Below are positions 25,499 to 35,100 of a DNA stretch of 64,000 bases, piece after piece. Origin of the DNA: Ruminococcaceae bacterium UBA6353 (GTDB lineage: Bacteria; Bacillota; Clostridia; Oscillospirales; Acutalibacteraceae). The stretch spans positions 1 through 64,000 of the forward strand of contig DJRT01000024.1 in the NCBI GenBank assembly GCA_002437905.1, written 5' to 3'. Position numbers and translations under genes: made by a program. Below the pieces are notes generated by a model. The model ran no database searches and was not told the DNA's origin. It saw only the letters and a list, made by a program, of their open reading frames with translations. Position 1 is the stretch's first letter. Each line of letters begins with the position of its first letter.

Positions 25499-26056
25499 AT
25501 GGTATCAGCAGGCGATTTTCGCAACGGTGTCACCTTTGAGATGGATGGCAGCGTGTATCAGATCATCGAGTTTCAGCATGTGAAGCCCGGCAAGGGCGCG
25601 GCCTTTGTCCGCACCAAGATCCGCAATGTGATTGCCGGTACGGTGGTGGAGAGAACCTTCAACCCGACCGACAAATATCCGACGGCGTATATCGAGCGCA
25701 AGGAAATGGAATATTCCTATAACGACGGCGATCTGTACTATTTCATGGATCCTGAGACCTTTGAGCTTATGCCGATCAACTCCAGTGAGCTGCCGGATAA
25801 CTTCAAATTCGTCAAGGAGAACATGATCTGCCGCATCATGTCCTATAAGGGCAAGGTGTTTGGCGTGGAGCCGCCGAACTTTGTGGAGCTGCAGGTCACC
25901 AAGACTGACCCCGGCTTCAAGGGCAATACCGCCACCAACACCACCAAGCCGGCCACCCTGGAGACCGGTGCCGAGGTGCGTGTGCCGCTGTTTATTGATG
26001 AGGGCGAAATGATCCGCATTGATACCCGCACCGGCGAGTATATGGATCGCGCCTGA
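25499..26056 (+). CDS. efp: Elongation factor P
   Basis: Rescues ribosomes stalled at polyproline stretches. 185 aa with three beta domains: an N-terminal KOW-like domain whose tip loop is KPGKGAAF (the lysine site that is modified in some species), and two OB domains ending in DTRTGEYMDRA. GGAGGA lies upstream. It is followed after 37 bp by an acidic zinc-ribbon protein gene, probably in one transcript since no terminator lies between. Confidence 0.97.
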   Translation: MVSAGDFRNGVTFEMDGSVYQIIEFQHVKPGKGAAFVRTKIRNVIAGTVVERTFNPTDKYPTAYIERKEMEYSYNDGDLYYFMDPETFELMPINSSELPDNFKFVKENMICRIMSYKGKVFGVEPPNFVELQVTKTDPGFKGNTATNTTKPATLETGAEVRVPLFIDEGEMIRIDTRTGEYMDRA

Positions 26057-26093
26057 TCATACACAACCCGTTTGCTGTTAGGAGGTAACAAGA

Positions 26094-26522
26094 ATGACGA
26101 CAACGGAAAAGGTAGCCTATATGAAGGGCCTCATGGAAGGCATGAAGGTGGACGATTCCACCAATGAGGGGCGTCTGTTCAAGCTGATCGCCGATATCCT
26201 GGATGATATGTCCAAGGATGTGGCGGATCTGCAGGACTACACTGCGGAGCTGACCGAGCAGGTCGACGCCGTGGACGAGGATCTGAACACCCTCGAGGAG
26301 GATTTCTACGAGGACTGGGACGAGGATGAGTGCGACGGCTGCCCCGGCTGCGACGGCGATGGGGACGAGGAATACTACGAGGTCACCTGCCCCAGCTGCG
26401 GCGAGGAATTCGAAGTGGACGAGGACACCCTGCTGGATGGCAGCGTGGAGTGCCCCAACTGCGGCGAGACGCTGGAGTTCGAGCTGGATGAGGACGAGGA
26501 TGAGGACGGCGAGCAGGAGTAA
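26094..26522 (+). CDS. CD1247-type acidic protein with zinc ribbon
   Basis: 142 aa and very acidic. The N-terminal 60 residues form a helical segment (EKVAYMKGLMEGMKVD, then heptad-like ADLQDYTAELTEQVDAVDEDL). A cysteine-rich zinc ribbon follows (CPSCGEEFEVDEDTLLDG, then CPNCGETLEFEL), with an extra CDGCPGCDGDG cluster before it. This architecture matches a small clostridial family known by the CD1247 N-terminal domain; function unknown. AGGAGG precedes the ATG. Its place behind efp hints at a role in translation or transcription, but this is only context. Confidence 0.8.
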   Translation: MTTTEKVAYMKGLMEGMKVDDSTNEGRLFKLIADILDDMSKDVADLQDYTAELTEQVDAVDEDLNTLEEDFYEDWDEDECDGCPGCDGDGDEEYYEVTCPSCGEEFEVDEDTLLDGSVECPNCGETLEFELDEDEDEDGEQE

Positions 26523-26568
26523 TTGCTCCATGCCTAAACTCTGAACCGATCCCCTGCATAAGCGAAGT

Positions 26569-26603
26569 AAGCCCCCGGACGGAAATACCGTCCGGGGGCT
26601 TTT
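26569..26603 (+). terminator. Terminator of efp and the zinc-ribbon gene
   Basis: AAGCCCCCGGACGG pairs with CCGTCCGGGGGCTT around a short loop, followed by TTTT. Confidence 0.92.
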
Positions 26604-26643
26604 CTGCGTTTTTCTTGCGGGTATCTGCTGCGGCGGTCGGGGC

Positions 26644-27450
26644 CTACCGGTGGTGGAAAGGCTCGGTGGGTCGATATCCCTCAAAGATGCAGCCGGTAAA
26701 CCCCTGCGCCACCGCCGCCCGCTGCTCCTGCTGCGTGCGCAGCGTCCAGGCCAGCATGGGGGGATGGTACAGCCACCGGCACAGCCGCACGGATAGCTCT
26801 GGCCGGTCACGGAACCGGTACGCGATGAAATCCGGCCGGGTGAGCAGGTTGGTCAGCAGCATGGAGAGCGGCTGGCCGCGCCGCAGACATGGGCGCATGG
26901 CCAGCAGGCCGCGGCGCACCTGTGGGTGGTGCCGGCGGAACCAGTAGAGTGTCCGGGGGTCAAAGCTTTCAATGCATAGTGCGCCGGGATAGGCGGCCAG
27001 CAGCGGCCATGCGGCCGTATACAGTGCCCACCCGCCCTGCTTCAATTCGCACACTACCGGTGTATCGCCCAGCACTGCCAGCACATCCCGCAGCAGCGGA
27101 ATATGCGCGGTGCTGCCGAGGACAGGCAGGCGGCTTAGCTGCGCATAAGACAGGGCACTCACGCGTGCACGGGTGCCGCATAGCCGGGTCAGCTCATTAT
27201 CGTGTACCACCACCACCTGCCGGTCGGCCGTCAGCCGGATATCCAGCTCCACTGCCACGCCGGCCTGCCGGGCGCGGCGGAAGGCCGGCAGGGTGTTTTC
27301 CGGTGCTTCAGCCGTGCCGGTGTGCAGCCCACGGTGGGCGATCGGCAGGCGGTCAAACGGAGCAATGCTGCGCGGCCGCCCCGGATACAGCAAAAGCGGC
27401 CATGTCAGCAGCGCTGCCGGGATGAGTACCGGAAGCCACAGTGCTTTCAT
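26644..27450 (-). CDS. Membrane-anchored glycerophosphodiester phosphodiesterase
   Basis: Hydrolyses glycerophosphodiesters to sn-glycerol 3-phosphate and an alcohol, from lipid or teichoic-acid turnover. One N-terminal hydrophobic helix (about 3-22) probably anchors it. The catalytic pattern is AHRGL (His), PENTLPAF (Glu/Asn), VELDIRLTADRQVVVVHD (acidic metal ligands and the second His). 268 aa. AAAGGAG lies 9 bp upstream; 30 bp behind the SPFH gene, so likely co-transcribed. Confidence 0.85.
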   Translation of the reverse strand: MKALWLPVLIPAALLTWPLLLYPGRPRSIAPFDRLPIAHRGLHTGTAEAPENTLPAFRRARQAGVAVELDIRLTADRQVVVVHDNELTRLCGTRARVSALSYAQLSRLPVLGSTAHIPLLRDVLAVLGDTPVVCELKQGGWALYTAAWPLLAAYPGALCIESFDPRTLYWFRRHHPQVRRGLLAMRPCLRRGQPLSMLLTNLLTRPDFIAYRFRDRPELSVRLCRWLYHPPMLAWTLRTQQEQRAAVAQGFTGCIFEGYRPTEPFHHR

Positions 27451-27480
27451 GGCCGCTTCTCCTTTCTGGTTTCAGGCGGG

Positions 27481-28437
27481 TCAGTCCCTGTCGCAGCAGG
27501 GATCGGGTTTGACCACAACAGGATCCGGGGTGGTGTCCGGTGCGGTGGCGTCGCCCAGCCCGGAGGCCTCGCTGAACAGCACATCGCGTGTGACGGCCTG
27601 CACGGCATCGGTGGGCACAATGATCTTGGAGGCACGGCCGTCGGCCATGCGCACCAGGGCATCGTATTTTTTTAGCTCCAGCACGGCGGGGTCGGCGCCG
27701 GCCTCCCGCAGCATCCGGATGCCGTCGGCCTCTGCCTGCCGCGCCAGCAGCACGGCCTTGGCCTCGCCTTCGGCGCGGGCGATGCAGGCATCGCGCTCAC
27801 CCTCAGCGGCCAGCACGGCGGCGCGCTTTTCACCCTCGGCACGGGTGATGGCGGCAGCCTTGTGCCCTTCGGCCTGCAGCAGCGTCTCGCGGCGGTCGCG
27901 CTCCGCTTTCATCTGCTTCTCCATCGCCATCTGGATCTCTTTTGGTGGGATGATATTCTTCAGCTCTACGCGGCCCACCTTGATGCCCCACTGATCGGTG
28001 GCCTCATCCAGGATGGCGGTCATTTTGCCGTTGATGGTATCGCGGGAGGTGAGGGTGCCGTCCAGCTCCAGCTCACCGACGAGATTACGCAGGGTGGTGG
28101 CGGTCAGGTTGGCCAGCGCGTTAACGGGGTTGACTACGCCGTAGGTATACAGCTTGGCATCAAATATACGGTAGTAGACGACGGTGTCAATCTGCATGGT
28201 CACATTATCCTTGGTGATGACCGGCTGCGGGGGCGAGTCCAGCACCTGCTCCTTGAGGGTGATCCGCTTAGAGATGCGCTCCAGGAAGGGAATCTTGACA
28301 TGCAGCCCGGCCGACCAGGTGGTCTTGTACTTGCCAAGAAATTCGATCACATACTGCGAGGCCTGCGGCACGATGCGGATATTGGTGAAGATCAGCAGCA
28401 AAACAAGGGCCAGCAGGATGAAGAGAACATACTCCAT
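27481..28437 (-). CDS. SPFH/Band 7 (stomatin-prohibitin) membrane protein
   Basis: 318 aa: one N-terminal membrane helix (about 3-20), an SPFH domain (about 25-190; VPQASQYVIEFLGKYKTTW), a heptad-rich helical region with AEGEKRAAVLAAEGERDA-type repeats (about 190-270), and a proline-rich tail ending CCDRD. Such proteins form oligomeric scaffolds in membrane microdomains and often work beside NfeD proteases, but no nfeD is here. The start at ATG 28437 has AAAGGAG 13 bp upstream; GTG 28449 is too near the site. Likely an operon with the phosphodiesterase. Confidence 0.88.
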   Translation of the reverse strand: MEYVLFILLALVLLLIFTNIRIVPQASQYVIEFLGKYKTTWSAGLHVKIPFLERISKRITLKEQVLDSPPQPVITKDNVTMQIDTVVYYRIFDAKLYTYGVVNPVNALANLTATTLRNLVGELELDGTLTSRDTINGKMTAILDEATDQWGIKVGRVELKNIIPPKEIQMAMEKQMKAERDRRETLLQAEGHKAAAITRAEGEKRAAVLAAEGERDACIARAEGEAKAVLLARQAEADGIRMLREAGADPAVLELKKYDALVRMADGRASKIIVPTDAVQAVTRDVLFSEASGLGDATAPDTTPDPVVVKPDPCCDRD

Positions 28438-28519
28438 AGGGGATAACACGCTCCTTTGATAGTAGATAGTATTGACCAACTGAGACCATCTTATCATATG
28501 CGGTGAAAAATAGCAATAA

Positions 28520-28546
28520 GGACGGTGAAAAATCGTTTCACCGTCC
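28520..28546 (-). terminator. Terminator of the GH2 gene
   Basis: GGACGGTGAAA pairs perfectly with TTTCACCGTCC; reading on the minus strand it lies 42 bp after the GH2 stop and is followed by a weak T-rich tract. Confidence 0.7.
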
Positions 28547-28588
28547 TGTATATGCACGATTTTATGGGATCTGCCGATTGTTTGCCGG

Positions 28589-30328
28589 TCATTTTTCGAT
28601 TGCGGCTTTTCGGGAGGTGATGCTCCTCAGAATTTCGGTATCAAATTTGGCCTGGCGGTCGTAGGTATAGAGGCCATTGGTCTCCTGCTCCACATCCGTC
28701 AGCTGGGTATAGCAGAAGGCGCAGATATGCGGATTGTCCAAAAGCGCATCAACCAGCCCTTTGTAGCGTGCCAAAAAGGCCTGCGTGTCCTCCGGCGTGG
28801 ATCCGTACCCCCAGCTGTCTTTGCCGTTGCTCGCTTTGGGATCCCAGGGAATTCCGCCAAATTCGCTGACAAAGCAGATATCCCCGGACTTTTTCATCAC
28901 CTGTGAGTGCGGCGTGTTATCCGAAAGATATTCGGCTTCTCCGCCCTCGGCCAGTGGCAGATACTTGTTGCGGAAGGTTGCGGGATCACCGCAATAATCG
29001 TGTACATCCATCATATCGTAGGTTCCGGCAACATGGCACCAGCCGGAGTTGTCGATAAACAGCCTGGTCGGGTCATAAAGCTTGGTCATACGGAAGAGCA
29101 TGGCGGCCAGCTCCGGGTCAATGTCCAGCTGCGTTTCGTTCAGCGGGCACCAGCCGATGATGGCGGGGTGGTTGTAATCCCGTTCGAGAACCTCCAGCCA
29201 TTCCGGCAGACAGCCTTTGTAGGCAGCCTCCCGGGAAACATCCAGCCCCCAGTTGGGGTATTCGCCCCAAACAAGGTAGCCCAACCGGTCACAATGATAC
29301 AGGAACAGTGGTTCAAACACCTTCTGGTGCAGCCGCGCACCGTTGAAGCCCATGGCCTTGGAGCGCTCGATATCCTGTATCAGCTCCTGCTCGTTCGGTG
29401 CAGTATATATGCCGTCCGGATAGAATCCCTGATCCAGGATCAGCCGCTGAAACAGCGGTTTCCCATTCAGATAGGTCTTGTAATCGCGGAAAGCGATTTC
29501 CCGCATACCAAAGTAGCTTTGCACCGTGTCTTCGCCAAGGGTGAGCGTGATATCGTAAAGATTTGGCGTCTGCGGCTCCCACAGCTGCAGCTCCTGCAGG
29601 GGCAGCTGCAGCTCCAGGTGGTTCCAGTCCACCCGGAGAGTCTTTTCGCCGACCGCTTTGCCGTGGAAGGTCGCTTTTGCGGAAAAAGGCAGGCCCTCCG
29701 CGCCGTCAAAGGTCGCCTCGATTTTCAGTGCACATTCAGCGATACACGGCGTCATTTTGACGCTTTTGATGTATGCTGCCGGCGTGTTTTCCAGCCACAC
29801 CGTCTGCCAGATGCCGGTCGTCCGCGTATAGAAGCAGCCGTAGGAGTAATATTCAGGGCTTTGCTTGCCGGAGGGAATGGCACCCGAGCGTGTATCATCC
29901 TCAGCGAAGACCGTTATGCGGTTTTCGCCGTCCGTCAGCGCGCGTGTGATCTCAAAGCAGAAGCTGCTGTAACCGCCTGTGTGCCGGCCGACCGGCTGCC
30001 CGTTGATAAACACCTTTGTCCGATAGTCGCAGGCGCCGATGTGGACAAAGCTGCGCCGCCCGGTCTGCTGCCATTCCGCCGGAAGGGTAAATGTGCGTGT
30101 GTACCAGACGCCGCGCATGAAATCGGTGTGCGCAATACCCGAAAGCCGGCTTTCCGGGCAGAAAGGAACCTGGATCTTCCGGTCGAACTGTTTCGCGTTC
30201 TGGAAATCCCGTTCTTCTCCGGTCAAAGCCTGGTCAATGGTAAAATCCCATTCGCCGTTCAGATTGATCCATGTGTTGCGCCGGAACTGCGGCCGGGGGT
30301 ATTCCTGTCTATAAGCTGTGTCTGCCAT
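28589..30328 (-). CDS. Glycoside hydrolase family 2 enzyme, cytoplasmic
   Basis: 579 aa with no signal peptide: jelly-roll sugar-binding domain (about 10-185), immunoglobulin-like domain (about 185-275) and TIM barrel (about 280-579). The proton donor is E398 in CPLNETQLD and the nucleophile is E489 in FVSEFGG; their spacing of 91 residues equals that in bacterial beta-glucuronidases. The NxK motif diagnostic for glucuronic acid is not seen near the end (DVEQETNGLYTYDRQ instead), so a beta-galactosidase-like or other specificity is more likely. Own promoter (30374-30402) and terminator; divergent from a HAD phosphatase. No sugar transporter is next to it. Confidence 0.9.
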   Translation of the reverse strand: MADTAYRQEYPRPQFRRNTWINLNGEWDFTIDQALTGEERDFQNAKQFDRKIQVPFCPESRLSGIAHTDFMRGVWYTRTFTLPAEWQQTGRRSFVHIGACDYRTKVFINGQPVGRHTGGYSSFCFEITRALTDGENRITVFAEDDTRSGAIPSGKQSPEYYSYGCFYTRTTGIWQTVWLENTPAAYIKSVKMTPCIAECALKIEATFDGAEGLPFSAKATFHGKAVGEKTLRVDWNHLELQLPLQELQLWEPQTPNLYDITLTLGEDTVQSYFGMREIAFRDYKTYLNGKPLFQRLILDQGFYPDGIYTAPNEQELIQDIERSKAMGFNGARLHQKVFEPLFLYHCDRLGYLVWGEYPNWGLDVSREAAYKGCLPEWLEVLERDYNHPAIIGWCPLNETQLDIDPELAAMLFRMTKLYDPTRLFIDNSGWCHVAGTYDMMDVHDYCGDPATFRNKYLPLAEGGEAEYLSDNTPHSQVMKKSGDICFVSEFGGIPWDPKASNGKDSWGYGSTPEDTQAFLARYKGLVDALLDNPHICAFCYTQLTDVEQETNGLYTYDRQAKFDTEILRSITSRKAAIEK

Positions 30329-30373
30329 GTTGTCTGCCTCCCTGTATCCTGTGTGTGATATAGCTATATGGGC

Positions 30374-30402
30374 ATTGTACTATGGGCATACAGGGTTGAC
30401 AA
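30374..30402 (-). promoter_or_regulatory. Promoter of the GH2 gene
   Basis: Minus strand TTGTCA (30397-30402), 17 bp, TACAAT (30374-30379), about 45 bp before the start codon. Confidence 0.7.
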
Positions 30403-30442
30403 GGCATTGCCCTCTTTTTGAATTGTATTCCACAGGATTTCA

Positions 30443-30457
30443 CTTGTATTATACAAG
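30443..30457. promoter_or_regulatory. 15-bp palindrome in the GH2/HAD spacer, candidate operator
   Basis: CTTGTA (30443-30448) and TACAAG (30452-30457) flank TTA. It lies between the two divergent promoters, where a dimeric regulator could affect both. No regulator gene is adjacent. Confidence 0.45.
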
Positions 30458-30473
30458 AATGGGGGCTTGTCCC

Positions 30474-30502
30474 TTGCGCTGCCGGCGCCGATGTGATAGA
30501 AT
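30474..30502 (+). promoter_or_regulatory. Promoter of the HAD phosphatase gene
   Basis: TTGCGC (30474-30479), 17 bp, TAGAAT (30497-30502), 32 bp before the ATG. The -35 is weak. Confidence 0.55.
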
Positions 30503-30534
30503 ACGAGGCAAACGGACGGACAAGGAGAAGCATC

Positions 30535-31191
30535 ATGAAGTATCTGCTGTTTGACCTGGATGGGACGCTGACCGATCCCGGCGAGGGCATCACCAACGCT
30601 GTGCGGTATGCGCTGGAGCGCTTCGGGCTCCGCGTGGCGCGGCGCGAGGAGCTGTATCCGTATATCGGGCCGCCGCTGACGGACTCCTTCCAGCGCTATC
30701 ATGGGCTGACGCCGGAGCAGGCGCAGCAGGCACTGGCCTGGTATCGGGAATATTATGCGGATACCGGCATTTATGAGAACGCCCCCTATCCCGGTATTGC
30801 GGCCTTTTTGGCCGGACTGCAGCGGGAGGGCTACACCCTGCTGGTCGCCACCTCCAAGCCGGAGGAGTTTGCTGCGCGCATCCTGCAGCACTACGGACTG
30901 GAACGGTATTTTGCCTTTGTGGGGGGCAATGACCTGCAGGAAAGCCGACCGGATAAGGCGGCGGTGATCGCCCATGTGCGGCGCCAGTACCCAGCGCTGA
31001 CTGCGGCAAACGCCCTGATGATCGGCGACCGGGAATACGATGTGGCCGGCGCGGCCGAAAACGGCCTGCGCACGGTCGGTGTGCTGTATGGCTACGGCAG
31101 CCGGGAGGAGCTGCAGCGGGCCGGTGCGGCGGCGGTGGCCGCCGATCTGCCGCAGCTGGCCGCCGTGATCCACCGGCTGCTGCCGGCGTGA
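30535..31191 (+). CDS. HAD-family phosphatase, phosphoglycolate-phosphatase-like
   Basis: 218-aa HAD subfamily IA hydrolase. Motif I LLFDLDGTLTDPG, motif II VATSKP, motif III lysine before EEFAARIL, motif IV GDREYDVAGAAENG. The helical cap (about 15-80) resembles Gph/PpaX enzymes. ATG 30535 with AAGGAGAAG upstream; the frame opens earlier at 30418 but without a ribosome site. Substrate unknown; phosphoglycolate or a sugar phosphate are candidates. Confidence 0.88.
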   Translation: MKYLLFDLDGTLTDPGEGITNAVRYALERFGLRVARREELYPYIGPPLTDSFQRYHGLTPEQAQQALAWYREYYADTGIYENAPYPGIAAFLAGLQREGYTLLVATSKPEEFAARILQHYGLERYFAFVGGNDLQESRPDKAAVIAHVRRQYPALTAANALMIGDREYDVAGAAENGLRTVGVLYGYGSREELQRAGAAAVAADLPQLAAVIHRLLPA

Positions 31192-31303
31192 TTGTTCACA
31201 GTTTATTTGCAAACCGCTCATATCCGGGACACGCCCTTTTTGTATACTCATACCGTGCGCTATCCGTCCCCGGCAGTCCTGTCCGGCGCGGATAGCCGAT
31301 GGT

Positions 31304-32002
31304 ATGATGAAAAGGGTGTGTTTTCTTTTGATACTGGAGAAAAAAGCGCAGTATTCTTCCTTTAAGCTGGTGCAGGAGCAGGTGGCCTCCGAGGCGGTGC
31401 CGCCGGAGCTGCTGAAGGAGCTGTACCGCCGGCAGCTGATCTACCGCGGCGGCCTGCGGGAGGTGTGTACCTGCCTGGAATTCATCGACGACCAATTCCA
31501 TGCGGAATATGACCACAATCCCATCCACCACATGGAATGCCGGATGAAAAGCATGGACAGTATTCTGGAAAAGGCGCGCCGCCGCGGCTGCGAGATGACC
31601 GCCGACAGCATCTGCGGCACGGTGCGGGACATTGCCGGTGTGCGGGTGATCTGCAATTACATCGACGATGTGTACCGGCTGGCGGAGCTGCTGATGAAGC
31701 AGGAGTGCTATACGGTGGTAAAGGTGCGGGACTATATCCGCCAGCCAAAGGAGAACGGCTACCGCAGCCTGCATATCGTGGTGCAGCTTCCGGTGCAGGC
31801 AACGGATGGCACCCATACGGTACCGGTGGAGATCCAACTGCGCACGGTGGCCATGGATGCATGGGCAAGCCTTGAACACGAAATGATCTATAAATCCAAC
31901 CGTTCGGCTGTGGAGATCGACCGGATGAAGCTGAAGATCTGCGCCGATGAGCTGGCCGGCGTGGACCGGTATATGCAGGAAATCTATAAGGAAATGACCT
32001 GA
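31304..32002 (+). CDS. Small alarmone synthetase (RelA/SpoT synthetase domain)
   Basis: Makes ppGpp/pppGpp from ATP and GDP/GTP without a hydrolase domain. 232 aa. The synthetase core is RMKSMDSILEKARRRG, RDIAGVRVICNYIDDVYRLA, then RQPKENGYRSLHIVV, EIQLRTVAMDAWASLEHEM-type motifs. Size and lack of regulatory domains fit the RelQ/RelP (YjbM/YwaC) group. The start is uncertain: ATG 31304 has no clear site, while GTG 31316 or TTG 31328 could use AAAAGGG at 31309-31315. Confidence 0.9.
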   Translation: MMKRVCFLLILEKKAQYSSFKLVQEQVASEAVPPELLKELYRRQLIYRGGLREVCTCLEFIDDQFHAEYDHNPIHHMECRMKSMDSILEKARRRGCEMTADSICGTVRDIAGVRVICNYIDDVYRLAELLMKQECYTVVKVRDYIRQPKENGYRSLHIVVQLPVQATDGTHTVPVEIQLRTVAMDAWASLEHEMIYKSNRSAVEIDRMKLKICADELAGVDRYMQEIYKEMT

Positions 32003-32052
32003 AAGCACAAACAAATCCGCCGTTTTTTCGTAAAAAATCTGGACTTTTTCCC

Positions 32053-32081
32053 TTTACAACATTCCGCAACTGTGCTATTAT
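32053..32081 (+). promoter_or_regulatory. Promoter of the pyruvate:ferredoxin oxidoreductase gene
   Basis: TTTACA (32053-32058), 17 bp, TATTAT (32076-32081); leader of about 80 nt with a small GC hairpin near 32098-32121. Confidence 0.75.
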
Positions 32082-32167
32082 TTTAATTGGTGTGTTTGGA
32101 ACGCGGTTTTTGCCGCAGTTCTGTGCAAGAAGCCAAATATTTTATTCCTTAAAGGAGGACAATATCT

Positions 32168-35100
32168 ATGGCAAGAAAGTTCAAGACCATGGACGGTAAC
32201 AACGCTGCGGCACATGTTTCCTATGCGTTTACCGAGGTTGCGGGTATCTATCCGATCACCCCTTCCAGCCCCATGGCCGACTATGTGGACCAGTGGGCGG
32301 CTGCTGGCCAGAAAAACATCTTCGGCACGACGGTCAAGGTGGCGGAGATGGAGTCTGAGGCGGGTGCTTCCGGTACGGTGCACGGCTCTTTGGCGGCCGG
32401 CGCGCTGACCACCACCTACACGGCCTCGCAGGGTCTTCTGCTGATGATCCCCAATATGTACAAGATCGCCGGTGAGCTGCTGCCCTGCGTGTTCCATGTG
32501 TCGGCACGCTGCGTTGCCTCCCATGCGCTGAACATTTTCGGCGATCATTCCGATGTGTATGCCTGCCGGCAGACCGGCTTTGCCATGCTGGCAGAGACCA
32601 ACCCGCAGGAAGTCATGGACCTCGGTGCGGTGGCTCATCTGGCGGCAATCAAGGGGCGCGTGCCGTTCCTGAACTTCTTTGATGGCTTCCGTACCTCCCA
32701 TGAGATCCAGAAGATCCAGGTGTGGGATTATGCCGACCTGAAGGAAATGTGCGATATGGACGCGGTCGAGGCGTTCCGCAAGCGCGCACTCAACCCCGAG
32801 CACCCGGTGATGCGCGGTTCCCATGAGAACGGCGATATCTTCTTCCAGCACCGTGAGGCCTGCAACAAGTATTACGATGCCGTTCCCGGCATTGTGGAAG
32901 AGTACATGCACAAGGTCAATGAGAAGCTGGGCACCGATTATCAGCTCTTCAACTACTACGGCGCACCGGATGCTGACCGCGTGATCGTGGCCATGGGCTC
33001 CATCTGCGATGTGGCGGAAGAAGTGATCGACTACCTGACCGCCAAGGGCGAGAAGGTCGGCCTGGTGAAGTGCCGCCTGTACCGTCCCTTCTGCGCGGAC
33101 AAGCTGTCTGCGGCGATCCCCGAGACGGTGAAGAAGATCGCCGTGCTGGATCGTACCAAGGAGCCCGGCGCGCTGGGCGAACCGCTGTACATGGATGTGG
33201 TGACCGCTCTGGCCACCCAGGGCCGCGGTGCCATCCGTGTGATCGGCGGCCGTTACGGCCTCGGTTCCAAGGACACCCCGCCGGCCAGCGTGTTTGCTGT
33301 GTATGATGAGCTGGCGAAGGCGGAGCCGAAGCATCAGTTCACCCTCGGCATTGTGGACGATGTGACCGGCCTCTCCCTGGAGGAGAAGGAGTCCCCCAAT
33401 ACCGCAGCTGAGGGCACCATCGAGTGCAAATTCTGGGGTCTGGGCGGCGATGGTACCGTTGGCGCCAACAAGAACTCCATCAAGATCATCGGTGATCATA
33501 CCGACAAGTATGTGCAGGCGTACTTCCAGTACGACTCCAAGAAGACGGGCGGTATCACCATCAGCCACCTGCGCTTTGGCGATAAGCCGATCAAGAGCCC
33601 CTACTACATCAACAAGGCTGACTTTGTGGCCTGCCACAATCCGTCCTATGTGATCAAGGGCTACAAGATGGTCAACGATGTGAAGCCCGGCGGCGTCTTT
33701 ATGATCAACTGCCAGTGGAACGCGGAGGAGCTCAACCAGCATATGCCGGCTGAGGCCAAGCGCTACATCGCCAAGAACAACATCCAGCTCTACACCATCA
33801 ACGCCATCGATCTGGCAATCGAGATCGGTATGGGCAAGCGCACCAACACCATCCTGCAGTCGGCGTTCTTCACGCTGGCCAAGGTTATGCCGCAGGAGGA
33901 TGCGATCCGCTACATGAAGGAGAAGGCGGAGGCCTCCTACCTGAAGAAGGGCCGCGATGTGGTGGAGATGAACTGGAAGGCCATCGACGCCGGCGCCACC
34001 GCCTTTGTAAAGGTGGATGTGCCTGCTGATTGGGCAACGGCAGAGGATAAGCCGGTTGCCGCCACCGAGAATGGCCCGGCCAAGCTGATCAAGCAGGTTG
34101 ATACCATCATGAAGCCGGTTGGCAAGATGGACGGCGACAGTCTGCCGGTCTCGGCCTTTGTGGATCATGTGGACGGCACCTTCGAGCAGGGCGCCGCTGC
34201 GTATGAGAAGCGCGGCGTGGCCGTGATGGTTCCGGAGTGGAACCCCGATACCTGCGCCAAGTGCAACAAGTGCGCGTTTGTCTGCCCCCATGCCACCATC
34301 CGTCCGTTTGCGCTGGATGAGGCTGAGGTGGCTGCGGCTCCCGCCAACATGAAGAAGGCGCCGAAGCCGGTCATCAAGACCAACTACACCTACACGCTGG
34401 CCGTTTCCCCGCTGGATTGCATGGGCTGCGGCGTGTGCGTGGGCGTTTGCCCGACCAATTCGTTGAAGATGGTGGCGCAGGAGAGCCAGCTGGCGGAGCA
34501 GGATGTGTTCGATTACTGCGTGGAGAAGGTTTCCGAGAAGCCGGAGACCACCGGTACCACCGTGATCAGCAGCCAGTTCAAGAAGCCGCTGCTGGAATTC
34601 TCCGGTTCCTGCGCCGGCTGCGCGGAGACCTCGTATGCCCGCCTGATCACCCAGCTCTTCGGTGAGCGGATGTATATTTCCAATGCTACCGGCTGCTCCT
34701 CCATCTGGGGCGGCCCTGCGGCCACCTCTCCGTACACCACGGCGAAGAACGGCCATGGCCCGGCCTGGGCGAACTCCCTGTTTGAGGATAACGCCGAGCA
34801 CGGTTATGGTATGTACCTCGGCCAGAAGGCTATCCGCAGCCGTCTGATCGACGAGGTGAAGGAGATCGCCGCTTCGGATAAGGCGCCTGAGGCAGTTAAG
34901 ACTGCCTGTGCCGCGTATCTGGATACCTTGGACGATGGCAAGACGAACGGCGCGGCTGCCGATGCACTGGTTGCCGAGCTGGAGAAGCTGGATTGCGACT
35001 GCGCGGCCCGCAAGGATATTCTGACCTACAAGGAGTATCTGTCCAAGAAGTCCGTGTGGATCTTCGGCGGCGACGGCTGGGCGTACGATATCGGTTTCGG

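Noticed and set aside
28589..30328. Naming the GH2 enzyme beta-glucuronidase
   Set aside because: The catalytic spacing fits, but the NxK motif needed for glucuronate recognition was not found.
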